Shown here piece by piece: positions 18,894 to 28,700 of a stretch of DNA of 58,252 nucleotides. Source of the stretch: Sandaracinus sp. (GTDB lineage: Bacteria > Myxococcota_A > Polyangia > Polyangiales > Houyiibacteriaceae); NCBI GenBank assembly GCA_020633125.1, contig JACKEH010000022.1, forward strand, positions 1 through 58,252, written 5' to 3'. The first letter of the stretch is position 1. Each line of letters starts with the position of its first letter. Below the pieces are notes generated by a model. It had not been told where the DNA came from. It did not search any database and was given only the letters and a program-made list of their open reading frames with translations. A program made the position numbers and the translations under genes.

Positions 18894-20186
18894 TCAGGGC
18901 TCGATCGCGTCGAGCTCGTCGGAGCGCTCGACGCGATCCCGACCGCGGCGTTTCGCGCGCAAGAGCGCGTCGTCCGCGGCCCGCAAGAGCACGACGGGAT
19001 CGGCCGCGCTCGGAGGCGCCGCGGCCACGCCGACCGAGCACGTGATCGTGATCGCGTCGCCTCGTGGCGTCTCGATCGGTCCGCTCGCCACCGCCGCGCG
19101 CAGGCGCTCCCCCGTCTCGAACGCGCTCGCGATCGTGCCGTCCTCGACGATCACGACCACCTCTTCGCCGCCGTAGCGAAACGCGCGCTCGCCGCGTCGC
19201 AGGGCGCTCCGCACGCGGTGCGCGACCTCCGCCAACACGGCGTCTCCGACCGGATGCCCGTAGGTGTCGTTGACGTGTTTGAAGTGGTCGACGTCGAGCA
19301 CCAAGAGCGCGACGCCACGTCCCTCGGCGAGCGCGACACCGACCGCGTGCTCGAGCGACGCCAAGCCGACGCGCCGGGTGTCGAGCCCGGTCAACGCGTC
19401 GACGCGCGCTTCCGCTGCGACCCGCGCGAAACGCTCCGCGGAGAAGAGCGCGCGGCCGGCGTGATCGGCGACCATCTCGAAGACCAGCCGGTGCACCGAG
19501 TCGGGCACCCGGCGCGTGAACCGATTGTCCGCGACCAACACCCCGCGAAGCCCCTCGCGCCCCCGCATCGGCGCGGCCAACATCGTCGGCGGGTGCACGA
19601 GCCCGTCGAGGTCGTCGCCCGACTCGGCGTAGACCACACGTTCGAGCGCGTGCGAGAGCGCGTGATCACGCCGCAAGTCGACCCGCGCACCACGCACCGC
19701 GAGGTCCAAGGCCGAGCGTTCCCGCCGACGTCGCAAGCCCGCTTCGTAGAGCGTCTCGAGCGTCGGCTGTTCCGCTTCGATGGAGCGCCAGATTCGATCG
19801 GCTTCCGCGGCGGTCGACGGACCGATGGCCGCGCGCCCGACGAGCACCTCGGGGCTCTCGGGATCGCGCTCGAAGAGCATCGCGCAGTTCATGCCGAGCC
19901 CCACCCCCGCGGTCACCCCGGTGAGGATGGCGTAGGCCGTCGCGTCCGGATCCTCGGCCGCCCGCGCGAGGTTGGCTACCTCGGAGAGAAGACGAAGCGC
20001 GCCACGCAGCGCCTCGTTCTCCTTTCGGAGCGCCCCGACCTCGTCCCCACGGTCCACGGGGCGAAGGGTAGCGCGGTCGAGGCTTGGAGTGGCGGTGGCC
20101 GTGCCCTGCCCGTGCCCGTGTGTACCCGTGGTGTCGGTGGTCGTGTCGATGGCGGCGTTCGCGCCGCGTTCCGTGGACCGGCTCAC
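18894..20186 (-). CDS. GAF-GGDEF diguanylate cyclase
   Basis: 430 residues. Makes c-di-GMP, if active. After a low-complexity Thr/Gly/His start (residues 14-34) and a short coiled coil (50-70), residues 75-255 look like a GAF sensor domain. The GGDEF domain covers about 262-420, with DVDHFKHVNDTYGHPVGD for metal and substrate and active-site GGEEV (339-343). The position of the inhibitory RxxD site reads RGER, so classical product inhibition is probably absent. The start is GTG at 20186, overlapping the upstream LuxR-type stop (GTGA), indicating coupled expression with that regulator. The DNA for the N-terminus is a GTG/CCC-rich simple repeat, so this end may vary. Confidence 0.88.
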   Translation of the reverse strand: MSRSTERGANAAIDTTTDTTGTHGHGQGTATATPSLDRATLRPVDRGDEVGALRKENEALRGALRLLSEVANLARAAEDPDATAYAILTGVTAGVGLGMNCAMLFERDPESPEVLVGRAAIGPSTAAEADRIWRSIEAEQPTLETLYEAGLRRRRERSALDLAVRGARVDLRRDHALSHALERVVYAESGDDLDGLVHPPTMLAAPMRGREGLRGVLVADNRFTRRVPDSVHRLVFEMVADHAGRALFSAERFARVAAEARVDALTGLDTRRVGLASLEHAVGVALAEGRGVALLVLDVDHFKHVNDTYGHPVGDAVLAEVAHRVRSALRRGERAFRYGGEEVVVIVEDGTIASAFETGERLRAAVASGPIETPRGDAITITCSVGVAAAPPSAADPVVLLRAADDALLRAKRRGRDRVERSDELDAIEP

Positions 20187-21079
20187 TCGTGTCGCAGTGA
20201 CCCGAGCTGCACGCGCCCCGAGAGAGCGCGATGCACGAGGGTGACGAGCTCCACTTGGCGCGTGACGCCCGTCTTGCGAAAGATGTTGCGCAGGTGCGTG
20301 CGCGCGGTTGCCTCCGCCATTTGCAACTCACGCGCGAGCTCGGGGATGAGCATCCCGTCCGCCAGCCGCAGCGCGACGCGCGCCTCCGCGCGCGTGATTC
20401 GCAACCGCTCGCGAAGAACCAGAACGCCGGAGTCGTGCACCGGCGCGGCCTCCAGGCTGGAGAGGATCTCCGCCAAGACGGCGCCGCGCGTCGGGGCCGG
20501 AAACTGCGCCAACGCCTCGAACAGGGCGCACGCGCTCGAGCTCGTGGGGCGCGTCACCGTCGCCGAGGGGCCCACGGCGATCTCGTAGTGCCCTTGCCGC
20601 GAGGAGAGCTCGGCGCGAACGAGCGCGTCCGGTCCTCCATGCACGCGCGGCAGGCCCCGCGCGAATCCGACCCAGGCGTGGAAGAGCCCCTCGCAGCCCC
20701 GCTGGTGCGGGAGGAGTTGCAGCTCCAGACGGAGGACGTCGCGGTCGAGCTCGAGGTTTGCGACGCTCACCGGGACCAGCACCTTGGCGAGCGAGAGGGC
20801 GACTCGGTAGGTCGTGGTCGGTCGGGCGAGAGAACATGCGAGCGCACGATGGACCGACGAGCTCGCGACGTACGTGGCGAAGCCCTCCTCGAGCGCTCGA
20901 CGATCCCGCTCGAGCGCCCGGTCGAACCAACGGCTCGCGGTGGCCCAGGGAATCCGCGGGGCGACCCGCGGCACGCCGAGCGCGTGCTCGAGCAGGTGCC
21001 CACACACGGAGTGCTCGGCGACGTCGGCGACGCTCGCGAGGGCGCCGACGTCACGAGCGGTCGTAACCGACGCTTCCAC
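20183..21079 (-). CDS. LuxR-family HTH transcriptional regulator, paralogue 2
   Basis: 298 residues from the chosen GTG at 21079, which has AAGGA nine bases upstream and gives a length matching the paralogue at 17693 (293 residues). An open extension to 21265 is Arg/Ser-rich and not protein-like. The C-terminal LuxR HTH reads ITRAEARVALRLADG, then MAEATARTHLRNIFRKTG. The N-terminal domain is homologous to paralogue 1. It is transcribed ahead of, and overlaps, the GGDEF gene, so it may control or sense alongside c-di-GMP synthesis. The upstream region lacks the four TACCTC-type palindromes seen before paralogue 1. Confidence 0.82.
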   Translation of the reverse strand: MEASVTTARDVGALASVADVAEHSVCGHLLEHALGVPRVAPRIPWATASRWFDRALERDRRALEEGFATYVASSSVHRALACSLARPTTTYRVALSLAKVLVPVSVANLELDRDVLRLELQLLPHQRGCEGLFHAWVGFARGLPRVHGGPDALVRAELSSRQGHYEIAVGPSATVTRPTSSSACALFEALAQFPAPTRGAVLAEILSSLEAAPVHDSGVLVLRERLRITRAEARVALRLADGMLIPELARELQMAEATARTHLRNIFRKTGVTRQVELVTLVHRALSGRVQLGSLRHE

Positions 21080-21284
21080 ACCAGTTCGTCCTTCCGAGTG
21101 CGCGAGACGGACCGAGCCGGAGCGAGACTCGGCGGGTTCAGTTCCCGCACGCGGGCGGCGCGAAGCTCGGGTCGAGACGTGCATCGGTCGCATCGAGCAC
21201 TTGGGCGCAGCGTCCGAGCTCCGTTCACGTCGAGCGGATCTTTCCGAGCGTCGCCGCCTCCCCACGAACTGCTACGGTCGCGCG

Positions 21285-22358
21285 GTGCGAAAGGGGTGGG
21301 TCGTCGTCTGTCTGGCAGGCGCGGTGGGCGCGGCGTTCGCTCCGGTCGCGCGTGCGCAGGACGTGAGCCTCGAATACGCCGCGGCCGAGGGATGTCCCGA
21401 TCGTGCGTGGCTTCGCGCCGAAGTGGGGGCGCGGCTCGGCCGTGATCCCCTCACCGAGAGCGCGGCGCTGACGGCTCGGGTCGTCACCACGCGGACGGAT
21501 CGAGGCTGGCGCGGAGAGCTCTCGCTCCACGAAGCGTCACGCGAGCTCGGGCGTCGCGTGTTGGAGGACGACGACTGCCGCGAACTCACGGCGGCGCTCG
21601 CGCTGAGCCTCGCGATGGCGCTCGAAGCGGTGGTTTCCGAGCGTTCCCCCGAGACGGCGGAGGAGACGAGCGCCGTGGACGCGCACGCGACCGACGCGCG
21701 ACGCGAGCTCGTGGTCCGATTCGAGCTCGTGCCCGATCGCGACGCCGTGGACGCGTCGGGCCACGCGGAGGGCGCTCCGACCCGTCCGCGCGACATCACG
21801 TCGCTCGGCCTCGTGGCTCGCGGCGGCGTCGCGCTCGGTCAACGACCTTCGCTCGCGCCGCGGGCCGAGCTCGCGCTCACGCTCGGTCGGGCACGCTTCT
21901 TCGGGGAGGTCGCGGGCTCCTTCGCCCCACCCACTCGCGCGACGGTGCGCGGTCGTTCGCTGCGCACGCGTGACGGCGAGCTCCAGCTCGCAGGATGCGT
22001 GCGTCCGTTCGAGATCTGGGACCTCTGCGCGATCGCAGGGCTCGGGCGCACGGTGGTGCAGGCGCAGGGTGATCGCGCGCCGCGTACGTGGACCGGGTCG
22101 GCGGGCGTACGGACCGAGCTCGCGTGGAGGCTCGCGCGTTCCCTCGCGATCACCTTCGGCCTCGATCTTCGCGTGAACCTTCGCCGTCCCACGGTCGTGT
22201 CGGAGGACGAGACCCTCTGGCGCGCGCCGGTCCTGCGGGGGGCGCTCCTGCTCGGGCTGCGGTGGCGACTCGCGGCGTGGACGGAAACGGACGGCATCCC
22301 CCAAGCATCCAGCGGAGCCGCCGGAGCGCGAGCATGGACGACGCGTTCTGGAACGTGA
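21285..22358 (+). CDS. Exported protein heading the ECF-sigma operon
   Basis: 357 residues from GTG at 21285. Signal peptide with a VARAQ cleavage-like site near residue 23. The mature N-terminus (AAAEGCPDRAWLRAEV, then DCRELTAALALSLAMALE) looks helical; the C-terminal half is made of alternating strands (RAELALTLGRARFFGEVAG, ELQLAGCVRPFEIWDLCA) that could form an outer-membrane barrel. No named family recognised. It overlaps the sigma factor gene by 25 bp. No strong SD is visible. Divergent from the LuxR-type regulator, with a 205-bp shared upstream region. Confidence 0.65.
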   Translation: MRKGWVVVCLAGAVGAAFAPVARAQDVSLEYAAAEGCPDRAWLRAEVGARLGRDPLTESAALTARVVTTRTDRGWRGELSLHEASRELGRRVLEDDDCRELTAALALSLAMALEAVVSERSPETAEETSAVDAHATDARRELVVRFELVPDRDAVDASGHAEGAPTRPRDITSLGLVARGGVALGQRPSLAPRAELALTLGRARFFGEVAGSFAPPTRATVRGRSLRTRDGELQLAGCVRPFEIWDLCAIAGLGRTVVQAQGDRAPRTWTGSAGVRTELAWRLARSLAITFGLDLRVNLRRPTVVSEDETLWRAPVLRGALLLGLRWRLAAWTETDGIPQASSGAAGARAWTTRSGT

Positions 22359-22846
22359 TGGAAGGGGAGATCCCCTGGATGCATCGACAGTTGCGGCGGC
22401 TCGGAGCAGCGGCGATGGACGTGGAGGACTTGGCACAGGAGGTGTGCATTCGGGTCTACGAACGGTGGTCGACCCGCGACGCCGCACGTCCCTTGCGGCC
22501 GTGGCTCTACGCGTTCTTGTTTCGAGTGGCTTCGGATCACCGGCGCCGCGCGCGTCGCCGACATCCCCACCTGACGTACGACCAGGTCGCGAGCGACGAG
22601 CTCTCGATCCCGCCCGACGCCGAGACCGAGCTCGTGGCGGAGCGATCCCGTGAGCTCCTCTTGCAGGCGATGGAGGTGCTCTCCGACGAGCAGCGCCACG
22701 TCTTTCTCTTGGTCGATCTGGAAGAGCGCCCCGTCACGGAGGCGGCAGAGATCCTCGAGATTCCGCTCAACACCGCCTACACGCGCTTGCGTCGCGCGCG
22801 TCTTGCACTGCGGGACGAGGTCGTCCGCCTGCGAGGTGCCTCGTGA
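22334..22846 (+). CDS. ECF-type RNA polymerase sigma factor
   Basis: 170 residues. Sigma-70 region 2 covers about residues 10-75 (MDVEDLAQEVCIRVYERW, RPWLYAFLFRVASDHRR). Region 4 covers about 110-165 (LSDEQRHVFLLVDLEERPVTEAAEILEIPLNTAYTRLRRA, quoted in parts: VTEAAEILEIPLNTAY). The start ATG at 22334 lies inside the end of the exported-protein gene, with GGAG upstream; the stop overlaps the next GTG. It most likely directs transcription of its own operon and other envelope genes. Confidence 0.92.
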   Translation: MDDAFWNVMEGEIPWMHRQLRRLGAAAMDVEDLAQEVCIRVYERWSTRDAARPLRPWLYAFLFRVASDHRRRARRRHPHLTYDQVASDELSIPPDAETELVAERSRELLLQAMEVLSDEQRHVFLLVDLEERPVTEAAEILEIPLNTAYTRLRRARLALRDEVVRLRGAS

Positions 22847-23829
22847 GCGACGAGCACACGACCTCGTCCGACGCGTCCGACGACGACTCGCTCGACCCGT
22901 TGCCGAGCGAGCTGCGTGGGCTCGTGGCGGCGGAGCGAGCGCGCCCCGAACCGGATGCGCTCGCGGTCGCGCGCGTGCGCGGAGGCGCGACCGCGAGGGC
23001 AGCCGAAGCTCGGTTCTTCGCGTGGTCTTGGCGGGCGCGTGGTCCGTGGCTCGGGGTCGGTGTGGGGGCCGGAACCGCGCTCGGGCTGCTGCTCGGGATC
23101 GGGCTCGCGACGTGGTTTCCACCGGCGTCGCCACGCGTGGGCGCGGACGGTTCGCTCGAGGCGCTCGAGGCGTCACCGTCGACCGCGCACGAAGGCGGCG
23201 CGCCGTACGAACGCTCCGCTGCCGACCCCTCGTCGCGAGGGATCGAAGCGCCGCCTTCGGCTGCGAGCTCGGATCGTGCGTCGAACGTGGGCTCGGAAGG
23301 CTCACCAGACGTGGGCTCGCAGGACGTGCGTCGTGCGCGCCTCGTCGAACCTTCACGTGGCGACGACCTCTCCCGCGCGCCGGAGACGTCGGCCGGTGGA
23401 GACGTGTCCGACGCGCGAGGCTCGGATTCCGAGCGTGACGGGCGACCGGGGATTCGTGCGACCAGCACGGGCCCCTCGACCCAGCCGGCGTCACGCGACG
23501 TGGCAGGCGCCCTCGTCGCCGAGCGTGTGTTGCTCGATCGAGCGCGCGCGCTGATTCGCGAGTCACGCGCCTCGGAAGCGCTCGAGCTTCTCGCGCGCCA
23601 CGGGCGTGAACATCGCAAGGGCGCGCTCCTCGAAGAGGCGGCGGCGTTGCGCGTGCGTGCACACCTCGCGGCCAGGGACCGAGCGCGGGCCGAGGCGGCA
23701 CTCGCACGCCTCCTCGCCGATCACCCGAGCTCACTGCACCGCACACCGCTCGAACGCGCCCTCGCGGCGCTCCCCGCGGACGGCTCGCAAGCCGCGGAAG
23801 GCGCGCCAAGCCCGGAGACTCTCCAATGA
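22843..23829 (+). CDS. Single-pass membrane protein, putative anti-sigma or signalling partner
   Basis: 328 residues from GTG at 22843, overlapping the sigma factor stop. An acidic N-terminal cytoplasmic part (about 65 residues) is followed by one membrane helix (about 70-93, LGVGVGAGTALGLLLGIGLA), a long Ser/Asp/Glu-rich linker, and a helical C-terminal region (about 225-310) resembling TPR pairs (SEALELLARHGREH, RARAEAALARLLADHPSS). The position after an ECF factor suggests an anti-sigma role, but no zinc-binding anti-sigma motif (HxxxCxxC) is present, so this is inference. Confidence 0.65.
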   Translation: MSDEHTTSSDASDDDSLDPLPSELRGLVAAERARPEPDALAVARVRGGATARAAEARFFAWSWRARGPWLGVGVGAGTALGLLLGIGLATWFPPASPRVGADGSLEALEASPSTAHEGGAPYERSAADPSSRGIEAPPSAASSDRASNVGSEGSPDVGSQDVRRARLVEPSRGDDLSRAPETSAGGDVSDARGSDSERDGRPGIRATSTGPSTQPASRDVAGALVAERVLLDRARALIRESRASEALELLARHGREHRKGALLEEAAALRVRAHLAARDRARAEAALARLLADHPSSLHRTPLERALAALPADGSQAAEGAPSPETLQ

Positions 23830-25520
23830 CCGCGTCCCGTCGTCTCTCTTCGTGGCACCGGATCGGCGCATGGGTCGTGGTGTCGTTCGCCGTCGCGTGC
23901 GATGCCCCCCTCGACGTCGGAGCCATCTGCGCGGCGGACGAGCTGCGCTGCGTGGTCGACGGAGTCGAGCGCTGCGTGGATCCACGAAGCGATCCTCGAA
24001 GCTGCGGCGCGTGTGGGGTGCGTTGTCCCGGTGCATGCGTCGACGGCGCATGCTGCGCCGCGGGCGCGCGCGCGTGCGAAGTGGATGGCGACGTCACATG
24101 CGTCGACGTCGCGCGAGACGTCACGCACTGCGGGGATTGCGGGGTCGGCTGCGGGGACGGCGAGCGCTGCCTCGACGGGTCGTGCTGTGCGACCGTCTGC
24201 GAGGTCGACGGCGCGTCCCGTTGCGTGAATCTCGACACCGACGAGCGCCATTGCGGCGCCTGCGAATCTTCGTGTGATGGGGAGTGTCGTGGTGGTGTCT
24301 GTTGCGGAGAAGGCCGCGCGTGGTGTGACGGAGTCTGCGTGGACGTGCGTGCCGATGCCGCGAATTGCGGGGGATGCGGTGAGGTCTGCGTCGAGGGCGT
24401 CTGCCAGGACGGGGCGTGCTGCGCATCGACGGGTGGGCTCGTCTGCGTGACCGAGAGCGTCGCCGCGTGCGTCGACCCTTTGCGCGATCCCACGCACTGC
24501 GGCGCGTGCGACTCACCCTGCGCGAGCGGGCTGTGCGAAGGCGGTGTGTGCTGCGCGCAGGCCTGCGGTGACACGTGCCTCCCCGGTCGGTACCGACGGG
24601 TGGAGGCATGGGGCGGCGACGAGGCGATCGGCGTCCGACTCGTCGACCTCGACCGTGACGGCTACGACGACGGCATCTGGAACGTACAGCTCGACGAGCA
24701 GGTGGAGATCCACTGGGGCAACGCCGCCGGCACGCTCGAGAGGGCGACCGTCGTCCCGTTCGGGCGCGTGGGCGTGGGGCTCGACGTCGGCGACGTCGAC
24801 GGCGACGGGCACCTCGATCTCGTGGCGTCCGTGCAGGCGTCGGGGCCGCCGACGGCCACGGAGATTCGGGTGTTCTTCGGAGACGGTGCGCGAGGATTCA
24901 CGCGCTCGGTCTTCTCCGCTCAGTCCGGCAACCCGGGCCGCGTCGTCCTGCTCGACACGAACGACGACGACGTGTTGGACCTCGTGTTCCGACAGATGAG
25001 CGCGGGGTGTACGGCGCTGCGCTCGGGTCGTGGCGACGGGACGTTCGGTCCCTCCGAGTGCATCCTCCCCTACGCGACGCTGGCCGACGAGGACGTGCTC
25101 CACACCCTCGTGCGTGAAGGTCGAACCCACCTACTCGATTTGCGCTCGGGCGAGCCCGCGCTCTGGGAGCATCGCTTCGACGCCGGACGCGTCGTGGCGA
25201 GTGAGCGGGTCGAGCTGCCGGCCGCCTACCTGACGTCGCCTCATTTCCGATTCGGACTCGACGTGCTTGACGCGGATCGGGATGGCGAGCCCGAGATGGT
25301 GCTCTTCGAGCGCACGCCGGAAGCACACGTCGTGCATCTCTTGGACGGCGAGTGGTGTCCCTTGGGCGACGCGTTGGAGCCGGAGCCCGGCACGACCCCG
25401 CGCACGCGCACCGAGTACCTCATGGCCGCAGGCGACTTCGACGGCGACGGCGGGATCGACTTCGCAGGGCGCTCGACCTGCGGTTCGTGCGCTTCGGTCA
25501 AGACCGTGCACCTGCGCTGA
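23826..25520 (+). CDS. Cys-rich FG-GAP lipoprotein
   Basis: 564 residues. Lipobox AVAC (Cys25). Residues 30-255 contain many Cys-rich repeats (CGACGVRCPG, CGDCGVGCGDGERC, CGACESSCDGECRGG) of the stigma-like kind. From about 258 on there are FG-GAP/VCBS calcium-type repeats: DLDRDGYDDGIWN, DVDGDGHLDLVAS, DTNDDDVLDLVF, DADRDGEPEMVLF, DFDGDGGIDFAG. These form propeller blades in surface adhesins. The start ATG overlaps the previous stop. Likely surface exposed; the ligand is unknown. Confidence 0.85.
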   Translation: MTASRRLSSWHRIGAWVVVSFAVACDAPLDVGAICAADELRCVVDGVERCVDPRSDPRSCGACGVRCPGACVDGACCAAGARACEVDGDVTCVDVARDVTHCGDCGVGCGDGERCLDGSCCATVCEVDGASRCVNLDTDERHCGACESSCDGECRGGVCCGEGRAWCDGVCVDVRADAANCGGCGEVCVEGVCQDGACCASTGGLVCVTESVAACVDPLRDPTHCGACDSPCASGLCEGGVCCAQACGDTCLPGRYRRVEAWGGDEAIGVRLVDLDRDGYDDGIWNVQLDEQVEIHWGNAAGTLERATVVPFGRVGVGLDVGDVDGDGHLDLVASVQASGPPTATEIRVFFGDGARGFTRSVFSAQSGNPGRVVLLDTNDDDVLDLVFRQMSAGCTALRSGRGDGTFGPSECILPYATLADEDVLHTLVREGRTHLLDLRSGEPALWEHRFDAGRVVASERVELPAAYLTSPHFRFGLDVLDADRDGEPEMVLFERTPEAHVVHLLDGEWCPLGDALEPEPGTTPRTRTEYLMAAGDFDGDGGIDFAGRSTCGSCASVKTVHLR

Positions 25521-25707
25521 GTGGCGTGCGACGGAAGGGCGCATGCGCGCCGTGCTCCAGCGGCACGAGCGCTCGAACGCACGCTCGGTCCGTCGTGAGC
25601 CCTCGAGACGTCGCATGCGAGCCGCGTCCGGTGGGACCGCCGAGCGCCGTGAGGACCATCACCAATTCCTCCCTCACTCGCCCCAAGCAGCTTCGGGAGG
25701 AGTGGAA

Positions 25708-28700
25708 ATGGGGCACCGGAGCTGGAAGGCGGCGCTGGCCGTGTGGGTCGTGGTGGGCTGTGGGGGAGACGTGGACAGCCCTCCGGATGCGAACGTGGAC
25801 GGCTCGTCCGAGGTCGTCCTCGACCCGTGCGACTCGAATCGCGATTGCTCGGGCGGCGAGATCTGTCGCGAGGGCTCGTGTCGAGTCGCCTGCGAAGACG
25901 CGACCGAATGCTCCGCCCCACTCGCGCTGTGCGACGACGCGCGTGGGTACTGCGTCGCGTGCATCGACGACGACGATTGTGCGACGCACGCCACTTGTGA
26001 GGCTTCGTTCTGCACGTTCTTCTGCCGTGACGACAGCGCCTGCGCAGCCGACGAACGTTGCATCGTCGACTCCGGTGTCTGCACGGAGCGCGAATGCGAG
26101 TCGGCCCGTGAGTGCGAAGGCGGCTTTCGCTGCGAGGGCTTCGTCTGCGTCCCCATCGACGATCTCGTCTGCGAGGCGGGCGAGGAAGCGTGCAGCGAAG
26201 ACGCGACGACCGCGCTGCGATGCAACGACGACGGAACGATGGAAGCTCGCGAGACCTGCGACGAGGGTGCTCGTTGTGTGACGGTCGACGAGGCCGCGGT
26301 CTGCCGCGAGATCGTGTGCCCGCCCGCCGAACGCGGCTGCACGGACGTCGACACGACCTTCGCGTGCGACACCACCGGGACCGAGCGGACAGAGACCGAC
26401 TGCGCGGCCGGCAGGTATTGTGACGCGGGGGAATGCCGCACCCGCACCTGCACGCCCGGCGCCGCGCGTTGCGACGCGAGCGGCGGACGCGAGGTCTGCG
26501 ACGAGGCAGGCACCGGCTACGTCGCGTCTCCCTGCGCGACGACCGACGTGTGCGTCGACGGCGTATGCCTCGAACGCCTCTGCGAGCGGGGTAGCGCGCG
26601 CTGCGTCGAGGGCTCGTGGACGGGACGCGAGGTCTGCGGGATCGACGAACGGTCCTGGGTGAGCATGCCCTGCCGCGACGACGAGACGTGCGCGGCAGGC
26701 TCGTGCGAGACCCGTGTCTGCACCCCGACCATGGCCGAGTGCGTGGGCAGCGACGGCTCCCGCGAGTGCTTGCCGACGGGGCTCGGCTACACGGCCACCG
26801 TCTCGTGCCCGAGCGCGCAGAGTTGCACTCCCGAGACCGGTCGGTGCGGTGCGTGGATCTGCACCCCGGCGAGCACGAGCTGCGAGTCGCTCTCCACTCT
26901 GCGGACCTGCAACGCCGACGGGCTCGGACATGCGACGAGCGCCTGCGCCGCAACCGAGTCGTGCAGCGCCGGCGCATGCCGAACACGCGTCTGCGCACCG
27001 GGGACGTTCTCTTGCGGCGACGTCGACACACGCCGCCTCTGCGCGGCGGACGGGCTCGGCTACACCGGGGCACCGTGTACCGGGAGCGACCCCCACGGGT
27101 ACTCCTGCACCGGCGCGGGAACCTGCGTCGCGCGCACGTGCGTTCCCGGGAGCATCGCCCCCACCTGCGCGAGCCTCACCGACCGTCGGGTCTGCAACGC
27201 GGACGGCTCGGGCTACCTCGCCGTCGGGTGCGCCGCCGGGCAGAGCTGCGAGGCAGGGGGGTGCGCCGTGCGCTGCGGAGATGGCATCGTCGGCGGCTCC
27301 GAAGCGTGCGACGACGGGAACCTACGCGAGGGCGACACCTGCTCGACCACGTGCACCGCGCCTCCCCCTCTCGAAGCTCGATGCGCGTCCACCCGCTACC
27401 ACTCCGTGCGGGTCGACACGACAACCGGGGAGCGCATGGGCTGGCACGTGGCCGACCTCGACGGCGACGGTCACCTCGATCTTCTGGGCGTGGAGCAAGC
27501 CGGGAACCGCATGGTGGCCTACTACGGCGACGGTGACGGCCGCTTCTCGAGCGGAGCGGCGACGAGCACGGGCCGCAACAACGGCCCGGCCGCCATCGTC
27601 GACCTCGACGGCGACGGCGACCGCGACGTCGTGCTCGCACAGCCGGACTCGAGTCGACTGGTGCTCTTCGAGCGGACCGTGTCCGGGTATTCGTCGCGAG
27701 GTTTCCTCGACCAGGGTTCGACCGGGCGCGACCTCGCCGCACTCGACTACGACCACGACGGAGACCGTGATCTACTCGTGTATCTCGCCGCGAGCTCCTG
27801 CCTCGCACTTCGCGAGAATCGAGGCGCTTTCGTGTTCGGTGACGCCACCTGCGTGCTTCCCATCCCGGGGAGCCCCTACAACGCGAAGACGGTGACGCTC
27901 GATTGGGACGGCGACGGCTACGAGGACCTCGCCGAAGTCTCGACCACGACGGGGGCGGTGGTGATCCACCGCTCGACCGTCGGCGCCCTCGTTCCCATCG
28001 CGACGATTCCGTTCTCGGGCTCCCACACGATTCAGGCCGTCGATGTCCAGGGCGACGGCGTCCTCGAGCTCGCCGTCCTCGGGCCCGAAGCGACACCCAC
28101 CATGTCCTGGCACCTCGCGGGCGGACCGACACCCTCCTGCGTCGACATCGCGCCGACGACGAACGTTGGAGTCTTCTTCGGTCCGACCGACCAAGGGCGT
28201 GCGGCGTTCGCGGGCGACTTCAACGAAGACGGCGTGCTCGATTGGGTGCGCCGTGACGGCGGCGATCTCTGGGTCGACCTCAGCGACACGTACGCGGATC
28301 TGGTCCGTGCGCATGGCGCGCTCGCGTACTGGCCGCTCGACGAGCTCGTGGGCGGTGTGACGCCCGACGTGCTGGGAACCTGGCCTGCGACCGCCTACGG
28401 CGGAGTGACGTCGACCGGTGGTCTCCACGCGGGCTCGCCGGGCGCGGTGCGCACGAACGGGAGCGACGCCTACCTCGAGCCGATCGCGGACACCTCGGCT
28501 TTCCAGTCGGTCCCGTTCTCGGTCGAGCTCTGGTTCCGGCGCGAGTCTTCGGAGCGCTTCGATCTCGTCGTGAGCACGCGTGGCGTCAGCGCCGCCGGTT
28601 GGGACCTCTTCTTTCACGACGGCACCGGCCAGCGTCTCGTCTTCGAGCTCGGAGACGGCGCTTGGAACGGCACGCCCGGTGTGAGCGTCGCGGTAGGGGC

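Noticed and set aside
21839..24574. A minus-strand frame of about 900 codons opposite the ECF operon
   Set aside because: Low-complexity Ser/Pro/Arg/His composition; the plus strand encodes a recognisable sigma factor and lipoprotein.
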